Source: Alcaligenaceae bacterium SAGV5 (GTDB lineage: Bacteria > Pseudomonadota > Gammaproteobacteria > Burkholderiales > Burkholderiaceae_B). Taken from it: 64,000 nucleotides of DNA. Both the position numbers and the translations under genes were made by a program. Numbering within the stretch: position 1 is the first letter of the stretch; every line of letters starts with the position of its first letter. This document shows, one piece after another, positions 10,163 to 18,120 of this stretch. The notes under the pieces are model-generated. The model was not told the DNA's origin and searched no databases. It saw only the letters and a program-made list of their open reading frames with translations. The stretch lies in NCBI GenBank assembly GCA_009360345.1, contig SPDP01000004.1, positions 124,001 to 188,000 of the forward strand, written 5' to 3'.

Positions 10163-11533
10163 TCAGATGGTTGATTGGGCCGGCGCGGGCAGCGTCATGA
10201 TCACCGCCAGTCCGCCGAGTTCGGCGGAGCGGCCGAAGGCGATGCTGCCCCGGTAGGCCTCGACCAGGTCGCGGGTGATGGCCAGGCCGAAACCGGTGCC
10301 GGGGCGCGATTCGTCCCAGCGGCGCCCGCGCTCGATGTGGATGGCTTCGTCGTCGGGCAGGCCGGGGCCGTCGTCTTCCACCCGCAGGGTGAAGCTCCGG
10401 TCGGGACCCGGTCGGGCCTGGACGCGCACCCGGGTGCGCGCCCATTTGCGGCCATTGTCCAGGAGGTTGCCCAGCAGTTCGGTCAGGTCGCCTTCGTCGC
10501 CGGCAAAGCGCAGGCCGCCGGCGATGTCGACGTCCCAGTCCAGCGCCTGGGCATCGGGCAGGGTGGTCAGGGCGCGCAGGGTCTTGCGCGCGACGGCGGC
10601 GACATCGGCGGTGTGGCGGCCCAGCGCCGCCGCCATGCCGGCGCGGGCTCGCGCGAGGGCGCGGGCGACGTGCTTGTCCATGGCGCGCACCTGTTCGTCG
10701 ATGTCGTCGGCCAGCCGGTCCTGTTCCTGGGCGCGTATCTGGCGCGCCAGGGCCCCGAGCACGGCCAGCGGCGTCTTCAGGCCGTGGGCGAGATCGCCGG
10801 CCTGGGTGCGCGCGCGTTCGACCGCGGCATCCTGGAAGGCGATGAGCCGATTCAGGTCGTCGACCACCGGTTGTACTTCGTCGGGGACGTCGCGCGAGAG
10901 CTGGCGGCGCCGGCCCGCGTGGATGGCGCGCAGGTCGGTACGCAGGTTGCGGAACGGCCGCAGCGCCAGGTGGATGAAGCCGGCCATGGCGATCATGAGG
11001 ACGATGCCCAGGGCGAACAGGGACGGCACGAGCAGGTTGAGGAAGGATCGGCGCTCGGCCTGCAGGTCGGCGCTGTCGAGCGCGACGGCGATGTGGACCG
11101 CGGTTTCCGGACCCGGGTCGTCCAGCACGACGGTGCGCGTGATCGCCAGCAACCGCGCGTGCTCCGGCCCGGCCACCCAGTGCGACCGAAGTTGCGCGCC
11201 GGCCCGCGCGGGCGCGACCTGCAGCGTGGTATCCCACAGCGAGCGCGAACGCAACTGGCGGTTGCCGGGCGCGTCGATCTGCCAGTACAGGCCGCTGTAG
11301 GGTTGTTCGAAGCGGGGTTCGGCCAGGGGCGCGTCGAGCGCGATGCTCCCGTCGGTCTCGATGCGCAATTGCGCGGCCAGCGTCTTGAGGAAAACGTCCA
11401 GCTCGGCGGTGGCGCGGCGCTCCATCTGCCGGTCGAAGATCAGCGTCAGTCCCACGCCGCTGATGGCCAGCGCGAGGGCGATCATGAGCGCGGCGGCGCA
11501 TCCCAGCCGGACGAGCAGCGAACGCCTGCTCAT
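10163..11533 (-). CDS. Sensor histidine kinase (PhoQ/QseC type)
   Basis: Inner-membrane sensor kinase, third gene of a PepSY-regulator-kinase operon. Seen: a first membrane segment at about residues 9-31, a periplasmic domain of about 135 residues, a second membrane segment near 165-187, a HAMP-like linker, H-box GDLAHGLKTPLAVLGALAR, N-box NLLDNGRKWA, and G boxes VEDDGPGLP and GTGFGLAI. It has 456 residues. The start codon overlaps the regulator stop by 4 bp (ATGA). PepSY partners suggest a cation, envelope-stress or antimicrobial-peptide signal, but this is inference. Confidence 0.88.
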   Translation of the reverse strand: MSRRSLLVRLGCAAALMIALALAISGVGLTLIFDRQMERRATAELDVFLKTLAAQLRIETDGSIALDAPLAEPRFEQPYSGLYWQIDAPGNRQLRSRSLWDTTLQVAPARAGAQLRSHWVAGPEHARLLAITRTVVLDDPGPETAVHIAVALDSADLQAERRSFLNLLVPSLFALGIVLMIAMAGFIHLALRPFRNLRTDLRAIHAGRRRQLSRDVPDEVQPVVDDLNRLIAFQDAAVERARTQAGDLAHGLKTPLAVLGALARQIRAQEQDRLADDIDEQVRAMDKHVARALARARAGMAAALGRHTADVAAVARKTLRALTTLPDAQALDWDVDIAGGLRFAGDEGDLTELLGNLLDNGRKWARTRVRVQARPGPDRSFTLRVEDDGPGLPDDEAIHIERGRRWDESRPGTGFGLAITRDLVEAYRGSIAFGRSAELGGLAVIMTLPAPAQSTI

Positions 11534-12195
11534 CGGCCCGGGTCGGGAATCAGGTAGCCGTGGCCGCGCCGGGTCTCGATCAGGTCCACGCCCAGCTTGC
11601 GCCGCAGCCGCGCGACCAGGGCCTCGATGGCGTTGGTGTCGCGGTCGCTGCCGGTCTCGTAGATATGGTCGATCAGCTCGCTTTGCGACAGGATCCGGCC
11701 GGGATGATGCAGGAAGTAGGACAGCAGGCGGTACTCCAGCGCAGACAGCGTCATGGCCGATCCATGCACGGTGACGAGCCGGGTGCGCGTGTCGATCTCG
11801 ACCGGCCCGGCGCGCAGGATGGCGGACGATTGCCCCGCCGCGCGCCGCGTGATGGCCCGCAGGCGGGCCAGCAGTTCTTCCATCTGGAACGGCTTGGCCA
11901 GATAGTCGTCGGCGCCGGCGTCTATGCCTTCGACCTTGTCGCGCCAGCCGTCGCGGGCGGTCAGGATCAGGATGGGAGTGGTGATCTCCGAGGCCCGCAG
12001 GCGCTTGAGCACGGTCAGGCCGTCCAGCTTGGGCAGGCCCAGATCCAGCACGATGGCGTCGTAGTCTTCGGTGCCGGCGAGGAACCAGGCGGATTCGCCG
12101 TCGGACGCCTCGTCGACCGCGTATTGCGCGCGTTCCAGTCCGGCGCGTATGTCGGCCGCGATACGAGGCTCGTCTTCGACTACCAGTATGCGCAT
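11530..12195 (-). CDS. OmpR/PhoP-family response regulator
   Basis: DNA-binding response regulator paired with the overlapping downstream kinase. The receiver has acidic residues in VVEDEPRI, phospho-acceptor Asp in IVLDLGLPKLDG (about residue 51) and Lys in DYLAKPF. The C-terminal winged helix ends with IEALVARLRRKLGVDLIETR and a RGHGYL wing. It has 221 residues, standard for PhoP/QseB types. It begins 2 bp after the PepSY gene ends, so the three genes form one operon. A PhoB-type direct repeat upstream of the operon is a likely autoregulatory site. Confidence 0.93.
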   Translation of the reverse strand: MRILVVEDEPRIAADIRAGLERAQYAVDEASDGESAWFLAGTEDYDAIVLDLGLPKLDGLTVLKRLRASEITTPILILTARDGWRDKVEGIDAGADDYLAKPFQMEELLARLRAITRRAAGQSSAILRAGPVEIDTRTRLVTVHGSAMTLSALEYRLLSYFLHHPGRILSQSELIDHIYETGSDRDTNAIEALVARLRRKLGVDLIETRRGHGYLIPDPGR

Positions 12196-12197
12196 GG

Positions 12198-12545
12198 TTA
12201 TTTGATCTTCAGGATTTCCAGGGTGCGGGCATCGATTTCCAGCTTTTTGCGGTGGCCGCTGGGAGGGAGCACCTTGACCTCGTAGATCCAGATGCCGTCA
12301 TCGCGATCGAGCTCGATCTCAATGATATCCCCGGGCACTTTATCGCGCACCACGCCCAGCACCGCCGACAAGGGGCGGATTTCCCCCTGCATCAAGGCGG
12401 CGCGGGCGCAGTCCTGGTCTTTCTTGCAGTTGTCCCGGTCGCGCGCCTGGGCGGGCGCGCAGGCGAGGGTGCCCGCCAGAAACACGGCGGCGAGGGCCGG
12501 CAGGAGCCGGGGGCGAAGGCGGAGGTGAAGCAGGCTTGCAGACAT
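12198..12545 (-). CDS. Exported PepSY-domain protein
   Basis: Small periplasmic protein of 115 residues. A signal peptide runs to about residue 34 (AGTLACAPAQA), then a PepSY fold (GEIRPLSAVLGVVRDKVPGD ... KKLEIDARTLEILKIK). It is the first gene of the operon with the response regulator and kinase. PepSY proteins are proposed to modulate peptidases or sensor kinases in the envelope. Its position suggests it feeds information to, or is induced by, this two-component system. Two cysteines (NCKKDQDC) could form a disulfide. Confidence 0.8.
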   Translation of the reverse strand: MSASLLHLRLRPRLLPALAAVFLAGTLACAPAQARDRDNCKKDQDCARAALMQGEIRPLSAVLGVVRDKVPGDIIEIELDRDDGIWIYEVKVLPPSGHRKKLEIDARTLEILKIK

Positions 12546-12567
12546 GGACGGACACTAACAGGCGCTG

Positions 12568-12585
12568 GCTGATAAAACGCTGACA
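12568..12585. promoter_or_regulatory. PhoB/OmpR-type direct-repeat operator candidate
   Basis: The 118-bp space between the two divergent PepSY genes holds GCTGATA and GCTGACA, two near-identical 7-mers separated by 4 bp. An 11-bp period of 7-mers is the classical site geometry for OmpR/PhoB-family regulators. It is placed to control both divergent genes. Binding is inferred. Confidence 0.5.
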
Positions 12586-12663
12586 GGGGCGGTCAGGAAG
12601 GCGGGGCGCCGGGTGGCTATTCTGCCAGCCATGGATCAACACTCCCTACGAAAGAGGACCGTC

Positions 12664-12960
12664 ATGCGCATCTTGCCCGCCCTGATTATCGCCGTTGCCG
12701 CCACCGCCGCCACCACCAGCGCCGCCCAGGCCGCCGACAAGTGCGCCTACGTGCCGCGCGAGCGCTGGATCCCCATCGACCAGGCCATCCGCAAGGCCGA
12801 GTCCCTGGGCTACGACGTGCGCCAGGTCGAGCCGGACGACGGTTGCTGGGAAGTGGAAGGCTTCGACAAGAACGGCGCCAAGATCAAGCTGTATCTCGAC
12901 CCGGCCAGCGGCGAGGTGGTCAAGCCCTCGACCTGGCTGGGGCGCAGGGGACGCCAATGA
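12664..12960 (+). CDS. Exported PepSY-domain protein (divergent copy)
   Basis: Small exported protein of 98 residues. The signal peptide ends near AAQAADK (about residue 24), followed by one PepSY unit (WIPIDQAIRKAESLGYDV ... KLYLDPASGEVVKPSTWLG). It faces the other PepSY gene across a 118-bp promoter region. An AGAGGACC ribosome site precedes the ATG at 12664; an in-frame start at 12613 lacks one. Likely a target of the neighbouring two-component system, as PepSY genes beside PhoP/QseB-type regulators often are. Confidence 0.82.
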   Translation: MRILPALIIAVAATAATTSAAQAADKCAYVPRERWIPIDQAIRKAESLGYDVRQVEPDDGCWEVEGFDKNGAKIKLYLDPASGEVVKPSTWLGRRGRQ

Positions 12961-13013
12961 CGCTGCCCGGCGCCGGCGGGACCTGCCATACCGTGACTCC
13001 GAGGAGTGATGCC

Positions 13014-13343
13014 GTGAACCAGTCATGCTACGCCGGCCTCCATGAGTCCGGGCTTTTCGACACGCACTACGAACCCGGCAGCATAGGCGCCGACCTGGCG
13101 CTGCGCGGCCGCATCGAGGCGGAACTGGCCGGCCTGGGCGAGGCGCGCCAGCGGTGTTTCGGCTATGCCGCCTACGGCGCCATCGTGGCCGGGCTCAAGC
13201 GCGATTTCGCCATCGCCCAGCGCCAGCCCTGGACGGACATCTGGCACTGGCCGGTCGAACGGGCCGACGAGATCATCAACTATCTGCAGGGGCGCCATGC
13301 CGAAACGCTGGGCCATGCCGCCGGCCGGCGCCGGTCAGCGTAG
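13014..13343 (+). CDS. Hypothetical protein, 109 residues
   Basis: Not recognised with confidence. A GTG start at 13014 is preceded by GAGGAG at ideal spacing; an ATG at 12957 overlapping the PepSY stop is the alternative. The product is soluble, without signal peptide or membrane segment. The C-terminal half (LKRDFAIAQRQPWTDIWHW, then RADEIINYLQGRH) loosely resembles the tail of phage antirepressor-type domains, but that is weak. Its 3' end overlaps the convergent ferritin-like gene by 9 bp. Confidence 0.6.
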   Translation: MNQSCYAGLHESGLFDTHYEPGSIGADLALRGRIEAELAGLGEARQRCFGYAAYGAIVAGLKRDFAIAQRQPWTDIWHWPVERADEIINYLQGRHAETLGHAAGRRRSA

Positions 13344-14156
13344 TGCGAAGTGCACCATCCGCGCCAGCGGGATTTCGATGCCGGACTGTATGGGCGTCGG
13401 CAGGTTGAGCGGCTTGAGGAACATCTTTACGCTCATGTCCGCGCTGACATGGCTTTGCACGAGGCGGCGGGTCGCGCCATTGACGCGTTCGATGTAGGCC
13501 TTGTCGTTGGCGTGGCCGGGATGGCGGTGATTGAGCACGTGGCGGATGGCGCATTCCGCATCGTCGTTGCGGATTTCGAGCAGGCGCCTGACCAGCGCGC
13601 CCAGTACCTTGATCCTGCCGTTGCCTTCCTGCGTGTTGTAGCGGTTGAAATAACGGTAGAAATATTTGTAGTGCCGGACCTCGTCGGTCCGGATGTGGGT
13701 GGCGAGTTCTCGCAGCACGGGTTCGGGCGAGTATTCGGCCAGGCTGCGGTAGAGCGTCGCGGTGCCCATTTCCACCACGCAGCGCGCGGCCAGCTCCAGC
13801 GCGCGGGTCGGTTCGAATTCCTCCAGCGTGCAGCGCTGCGAGTATTCTCCGAAGAAGCTGTCGAAGGCGCGCTGCCAGTCGAATTCGGGCCAGATGTGTT
13901 CGATGTAGGCGCGCAGCGCGCGGCCGTGTTGCAGTTCTTCCGGTTCCCAGTGCTGTCCCAGCCAGCCGGCCACGTCGCTGTCGTCGTGGTAGTAGTCGAC
14001 CAGGTTGCGGGTATAGAGATCGGACCCGCTTTCGACGAACGAGGCGCTGCACAGGAGAAAGAACAGCGCTTCGTCTTCTTTGACCATGGAGGGGGCTATC
14101 CGCCCGAAATCGATCTCTTCCAGGCGCCACGGAAGGCTAGTTGCAACAGCGTCCAC
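13335..14156 (-). CDS. Ferritin-like diiron-fold protein
   Basis: Helical protein of 273 residues that appears to carry a carboxylate-bridged diiron site. Four ligand-bearing segments are spaced as in ferritin-like oxidases and acyl-ACP desaturases: SFVESGSDLY (about 42), EPEELQHGRAL (ExxH, about 72-76), CVVEMGTATLY (about 127) and RTDEVRHYKYF (ExxH, about 158-162). The start is GTG at 14156 with GGAG six bases upstream. Substrate unknown; an oxygenase, desaturase-like or peroxide-scavenging role is possible. No cofactor-transfer partner is adjacent. Confidence 0.75.
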   Translation of the reverse strand: MDAVATSLPWRLEEIDFGRIAPSMVKEDEALFFLLCSASFVESGSDLYTRNLVDYYHDDSDVAGWLGQHWEPEELQHGRALRAYIEHIWPEFDWQRAFDSFFGEYSQRCTLEEFEPTRALELAARCVVEMGTATLYRSLAEYSPEPVLRELATHIRTDEVRHYKYFYRYFNRYNTQEGNGRIKVLGALVRRLLEIRNDDAECAIRHVLNHRHPGHANDKAYIERVNGATRRLVQSHVSADMSVKMFLKPLNLPTPIQSGIEIPLARMVHFALR

Positions 14157-14379
14157 CGAATTCTCCGAGTTCGACGTCTATCCAGGATAAGCCTATTTCC
14201 CGCGCGATTCGAGCCCCCGCGGGGTGTCGGGGAGCCGGGGGGCGCCAGGAGACGGTTACGTTGTGTCATGCTTGTCGAGTTCGTTCACAGACAGCCTGGG
14301 GCGAATCTGTCACCTTTGGTCCATGCCAGGGCACGATATCTGGTGCCATCCGTCTATAACAGACACTAGGGAGTCACTC

Positions 14380-14607
14380 ATGAAAGCGAATCTTGTAGCC
14401 AAGCTGATGGTCGGCGCCGCCATTGCCGTGTCCGCCACGGGATGTGCCAGTTGGGACAGCATGTCCGGTCGCCAGAAGAGCACCGTGGTCGGTGCGGGCG
14501 TGGGCGGCGTGGCCGGCGCGGCGCTGACAGGCGGCGGCGTTCTGGGCACCATCGGCGGTGCCGCCATCGGCGGCGTGGTGGGCGACCAGGTCGGCAAGCG
14601 CCGCTGA
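14380..14607 (+). CDS. Small glycine-zipper lipoprotein (OsmB-like)
   Basis: Outer-membrane-type lipoprotein of 75 residues. The signal ends in lipobox SATGC (Cys about 23); a glycine-zipper stretch follows (VVGAGVGGVAGAALTGG, then GGAAIGGVVGDQVGKRR). This matches OsmB/17-kDa-antigen small lipoproteins, which are usually stress- or osmotically induced. The ATG at 14380 has AGGGAG upstream. A bidirectional terminator follows. Confidence 0.85.
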   Translation: MKANLVAKLMVGAAIAVSATGCASWDSMSGRQKSTVVGAGVGGVAGAALTGGGVLGTIGGAAIGGVVGDQVGKRR

Positions 14608-14655
14608 GCGCCTGCGCGACGCCGGGCCGCTCGGCGGCCTGGCGATGGAAAATGA

Positions 14656-14696
14656 AAACAGCCCCGGTCCGGCAGGATTCGGGGCTGTTGTTTTTC
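14656..14696. terminator. Bidirectional Rho-independent terminator
   Basis: Stem AACAGCCCCG/CGGGGCTGTT with a T tract on the plus strand and TTTTCATTTT on the minus strand. It lies between the convergent lipoprotein gene and the gentisate-operon Bug gene and can serve both. Confidence 0.85.
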
Positions 14697-14714
14697 TACT
14701 ACTTTCTGTATCAA

Positions 14715-15716
14715 TTATTCCGGCGTGATGCCGGCGGCCTTGACCACGCCCTGCCATTTGGCGAATTCCGCCCGCGACAGGTCGGCCAGCGCCTGGGGTT
14801 TCATGGGCCGTGGCGTGACCCCCTGCTTGACCAGGGTGGCCCTGACATCGGAGGTCTCCAGCAGGCGGTTGATTTCCTGGTTATAGGCGGCCACGGTCTG
14901 CGCCTTCATGCCGCGCGGACCCCAGACCGCATACCAGGCATCGGCGTCATAGCCCGGCGCGCCCAGCTTGTCGAGCGGCGCGATGGCCGGATAGCCCGGG
15001 TCCTGCTCGCGCCGCGAGGCGCCCAGGATCTCCAGCCGCTTTTCCTGCTGCAGGGGGACGGCCACGTGCATGGGCTGGAACATGGCCTTGATGTGGCCGG
15101 CCAGCAGGTCGGTGGTGGCGCCCGCCGAGCCTTTGTAGGGGACATGGACCATGTCCAGCCCCAATTGGGCGGTCAGCATTTCCATGCACAGGTGATGGAA
15201 CGTGCCTTTGCCCGGCGAACCGTAGTTGACCTTGCCGGGGTTGCGCCGCACGTAGTCGATGAATTGCGCCAGGGTGCTGGCGCCGATCGAGGGATGGAGG
15301 CACAGCGCGAAGTTGGTCGAGCCCAGCATGGCCACGGGCGAGAAACTCTCGATCACGTCGAACGGGACCGATGAATAGACCAGCGGCAGCGTCAGCGCCG
15401 TGTTGGTGCTGAACGCCAGCGTATGGCCGTCGGGCGCGGCCTTGGCCACGGCGCCCAGGCCGATGATGCCCGAGGCGCCCGGCCGGTTCTCGACCACGAT
15501 CGTGCGGCCGATGCGCTCGGACAGCCTGGGCGAGAACAGGCGCGCGCACAGGTCGGGCGTGGTGCCGGGCGTGAACGGCACGATGAATTGCACCAGCTTG
15601 TCGGCCAGGCCGAAGCTGTCTTCGCCGGCAAAGGCGCTGCCGTAGCAGGGCGCCAGGGCGCCCGCCAGCATGGTGCCGACGAACTTGCGCCGAGGGATGG
15701 ACGTGGAGTCGTTCAT
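14715..15716 (-). CDS. Bug-family substrate-binding protein of the gentisate operon
   Basis: Periplasmic solute receptor of the Bug family, 333 residues. The N-terminus has a twin-arginine-like motif (IPRRKFVGT) and a hydrophobic stretch. Family segments are VQFIVPFTPG, VVENRPGASGIIG, AAPDGHTLA and HVPYKGSAG. It is the last gene of the leftward gentisate cluster, 43 bp after the hydroxylase, so it probably binds the aromatic acid that feeds the pathway or a related acid. This is context inference; the ligand is not readable from the sequence. Confidence 0.88.
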   Translation of the reverse strand: MNDSTSIPRRKFVGTMLAGALAPCYGSAFAGEDSFGLADKLVQFIVPFTPGTTPDLCARLFSPRLSERIGRTIVVENRPGASGIIGLGAVAKAAPDGHTLAFSTNTALTLPLVYSSVPFDVIESFSPVAMLGSTNFALCLHPSIGASTLAQFIDYVRRNPGKVNYGSPGKGTFHHLCMEMLTAQLGLDMVHVPYKGSAGATTDLLAGHIKAMFQPMHVAVPLQQEKRLEILGASRREQDPGYPAIAPLDKLGAPGYDADAWYAVWGPRGMKAQTVAAYNQEINRLLETSDVRATLVKQGVTPRPMKPQALADLSRAEFAKWQGVVKAAGITPE

Positions 15717-15759
15717 GAGGTGTCTCCTGAGAGTGGCCGCGCTCTGCGGCGCGGTGATG

Positions 15760-16968
15760 TCATTGGATTTCGTTGGCTCGCCTGATGCTGGCGATCATGG
15801 ATGAATTGATGAGGTACTGGCGGTGGGCGTCGCGGTCGGCCACGGTGGCACGCAATTCGTCCAGGCGCTCGCGGCGCACTTCGGGATCGCGCTCTTCGAG
15901 CAGGCGCTTGTTGCGTATGGTGATGGCCTGCACGTATTCCACGTTCACCGTCCGGCGCTGGCGGTGATAGCGGTCCAGCAGATCGGACGAGGCGCCGTGC
16001 AGCAGGACCTCGGCCAGCTTGGCGGTGAGGTTCATGGCATCGTGGATGCCGCTGTTCAGGCCCATGCCGCCCAGCGGATTGTTGACGTGGGCGGCGTCGC
16101 CGGCCAGCATGACGCGGCCGTCCCGGAAGTCCTTGGCGACGCGCTGGTGCACGCGATACACGCTTTTGTAGGGCACGTCGTAGTCGAGGTCGGGCGACAG
16201 GAAGCCCTTGATCTTGCCCTGCACGAAATCGGGGTCCAGCACTTCGGTCTCGTCCATCTCGGCGGGGATCGGGAAGGCGATGCGCCAGATCGGCGGCGGG
16301 CCGTCGTGGGGCTGGATGAAGATGGCGCTCCATTCGTCGGGGTCGGCGATGTAGGCGTTGCCGGTGTAGCCCTGCTCGCGCAGGTCGTAGCGGGTGGCGA
16401 ACACCAGGAAGCGCTCGGGCCAGGTGAAGCCCTCGAATTCCGTACCCATGGTCTTGCGCACGACGCTGCGGGCGCCGTCGGCGCCGATCACATAGCTGGC
16501 GCGTATCTCGATGGTCCGGCCGTCGGGTCCGGCCGCCTGCACGGTCACGCCGTCGGCGTCCTGTTCATAGCCCAGGCAGCGATGCGAGAACAGTATCTGG
16601 GCATGGGCGTGCTGCGCCAGGGCCTCGGCCGCGATGCTCGAGAGTTTGTGCTGTTCGACGTGCAGGCGGAACGGATAGGGAGTGAGATCGGCGATGATGC
16701 CCAGGTCGAACTGCGCCACCAGGCCCTGCTTGCGGTCGCGGATCTGCCATTCCGGCACGCGCAGGGCGCGGCTGCGCAGTGTCTCGCCTATGTTCAGGGT
16801 GTCGAGCATTTCGACCGTGGGCGGATGGAAGGTGCCGGCCCTAAGGTCCTGCGGAATATGGTCCTCGCTTTCGAGGACGACGACGGCTATGCCTTTCTGG
16901 GCGAGCGACAGGGCGGCCACCAGGCCCACGGGGCCGGCGCCGGAGATCACGACGGGATGATGTTCCAT
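15760..16968 (-). CDS. FAD-dependent aromatic hydroxylase, probably 3-hydroxybenzoate 6-monooxygenase
   Basis: Class A flavoprotein monooxygenase, 402 residues. The FAD-binding motif is near the N-terminus (VVISGAGPVGLVAALSLA), with the DG motif in VIGADGARS and the GD motif in VMLAGDAAHVNNPLGGMGLN. Its place between gentisate dioxygenase and a Bug receptor suggests it makes gentisate, most simply by 6-hydroxylation of 3-hydroxybenzoate; salicylate 5-hydroxylation normally uses a different enzyme type. The ATG at 16968 begins MEHHPVVISG; the frame continues upstream without homology. Exact substrate is inferred. Confidence 0.82.
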   Translation of the reverse strand: MEHHPVVISGAGPVGLVAALSLAQKGIAVVVLESEDHIPQDLRAGTFHPPTVEMLDTLNIGETLRSRALRVPEWQIRDRKQGLVAQFDLGIIADLTPYPFRLHVEQHKLSSIAAEALAQHAHAQILFSHRCLGYEQDADGVTVQAAGPDGRTIEIRASYVIGADGARSVVRKTMGTEFEGFTWPERFLVFATRYDLREQGYTGNAYIADPDEWSAIFIQPHDGPPPIWRIAFPIPAEMDETEVLDPDFVQGKIKGFLSPDLDYDVPYKSVYRVHQRVAKDFRDGRVMLAGDAAHVNNPLGGMGLNSGIHDAMNLTAKLAEVLLHGASSDLLDRYHRQRRTVNVEYVQAITIRNKRLLEERDPEVRRERLDELRATVADRDAHRQYLINSSMIASIRRANEIQ

Positions 16969-17005
16969 GATTCGTTCGATAGTTGCGGTGGGTCCGGGAG
17001 GCGGC

Positions 17006-18067
17006 TCAGTCGCGCTGTTCGCGCCATAGCGCCAGCGCTTCCTGGACGGGGCGGTCGGAGAAGCTGAACAGTACGGCTTCGTCCTGCGCATGGAGCTGGT
17101 GCGTGGCCCAGCTGGGAATGACGAAGACGTCGTTGGGCCCGGCCACGAAGCGGCGGTCGTCCAGCGTGACGGCCACGCTGCCTTCCAGGACGGCGAAGAC
17201 GGTGCCGGCCGAGCAGCGGTAGGGCGCCGTGGCATGGCCGCGCGGCAGCAATCGCGCATACGCGCCCATGGTGGGCATGGGCGAGCGGCCCGACAGCGGA
17301 TCGACGTAGCGCAGTTTGTAGCCGAGATGGGGGTCGGGCCGGTCGGCCGCCTGCAGCGCGCGCAGCGACGCCAGCGTGCGTTCGTAGGGGTAGCAGAACA
17401 TCGGCGAGGCCAGATTGGGCGCGGGTGCGGCATCCACGGGCACGAGGCCGTTGCCGTAGCGCAGCACGTTGTCGCCGGCCGGGCGTTGCAGGGCCTGGCG
17501 ATCCTGGGTGGACGACTCGGCGAAGCTGGCGTCCAGCATGGCAACCAGTTGCACGTCGAGCCCGTCCAGCCAGACCATGGGCGCATCGCTGTCGTTGCCA
17601 TGGTCGTGCCAGGTCCAGGACGGCGTGGTGACGAAATCGCCACGATGCATGATGGTCTTCTCGCCGTTGACCGAGGTGTAGGCGCCATCGCCTTCCAGGA
17701 TCAGGCGCAGCGCCGCCTGGCTGTGCCGGTGGGCGCGCGCCACTTCGCCGGGCAGGATGGCCTGCAGGCCCGCGTACAGCGAGGTCGTGATGGCAGCCTT
17801 GCCGCGCAGCCCGGGGTTCTCGAGGATGAGCACGCGGCGCTCGGCCTCCTCGGCCGTGATCAGGTCGGTGGCTTCGGCGATGTAGCGCCTGACCTGCGGG
17901 TAGGACCAGTGCGCGGCCTGGCAATCCGAGCGCGGTGTCTTGGTGACGAGGTTGTGCAGTTGCTCCCAGAGCGGGGCGAGATTGTCGGCGCCGATGCGGG
18001 CGTAGAACGCTTCGCGCTCCGCGCGGCTGGCCGAGGTCTTCCCGGTCGAGGGTGGGGTGTCGTTCAT
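17006..18067 (-). CDS. Gentisate 1,2-dioxygenase
   Basis: Non-haem iron ring-cleavage enzyme converting gentisate to maleylpyruvate. It has 353 residues and two cupin halves. The N-terminal cupin carries the iron-ligand His pair in VARAHRHSQAALRLILEG and the later His in SWTWHDHGN; the C-terminal cupin includes YRCSAGTVFAVLEGSVAV and SWATHQLH. The start at 18067 is 53 bp from the upstream hydrolase gene. It lies in one leftward operon with the product hydrolase and the FAD hydroxylase. Confidence 0.9.
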   Translation of the reverse strand: MNDTPPSTGKTSASRAEREAFYARIGADNLAPLWEQLHNLVTKTPRSDCQAAHWSYPQVRRYIAEATDLITAEEAERRVLILENPGLRGKAAITTSLYAGLQAILPGEVARAHRHSQAALRLILEGDGAYTSVNGEKTIMHRGDFVTTPSWTWHDHGNDSDAPMVWLDGLDVQLVAMLDASFAESSTQDRQALQRPAGDNVLRYGNGLVPVDAAPAPNLASPMFCYPYERTLASLRALQAADRPDPHLGYKLRYVDPLSGRSPMPTMGAYARLLPRGHATAPYRCSAGTVFAVLEGSVAVTLDDRRFVAGPNDVFVIPSWATHQLHAQDEAVLFSFSDRPVQEALALWREQRD

Positions 18068-18120
18068 GGTCTCCTCCTGCCCGGATAGGTTGTGCGGCAG
18101 GACGTGCCTGCCCAGGGTGT

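Noticed and set aside
10175..11557. A 460-codon plus-strand frame across the sensor kinase gene
   Set aside because: Antisense shadow of a well-supported histidine kinase; no family features.
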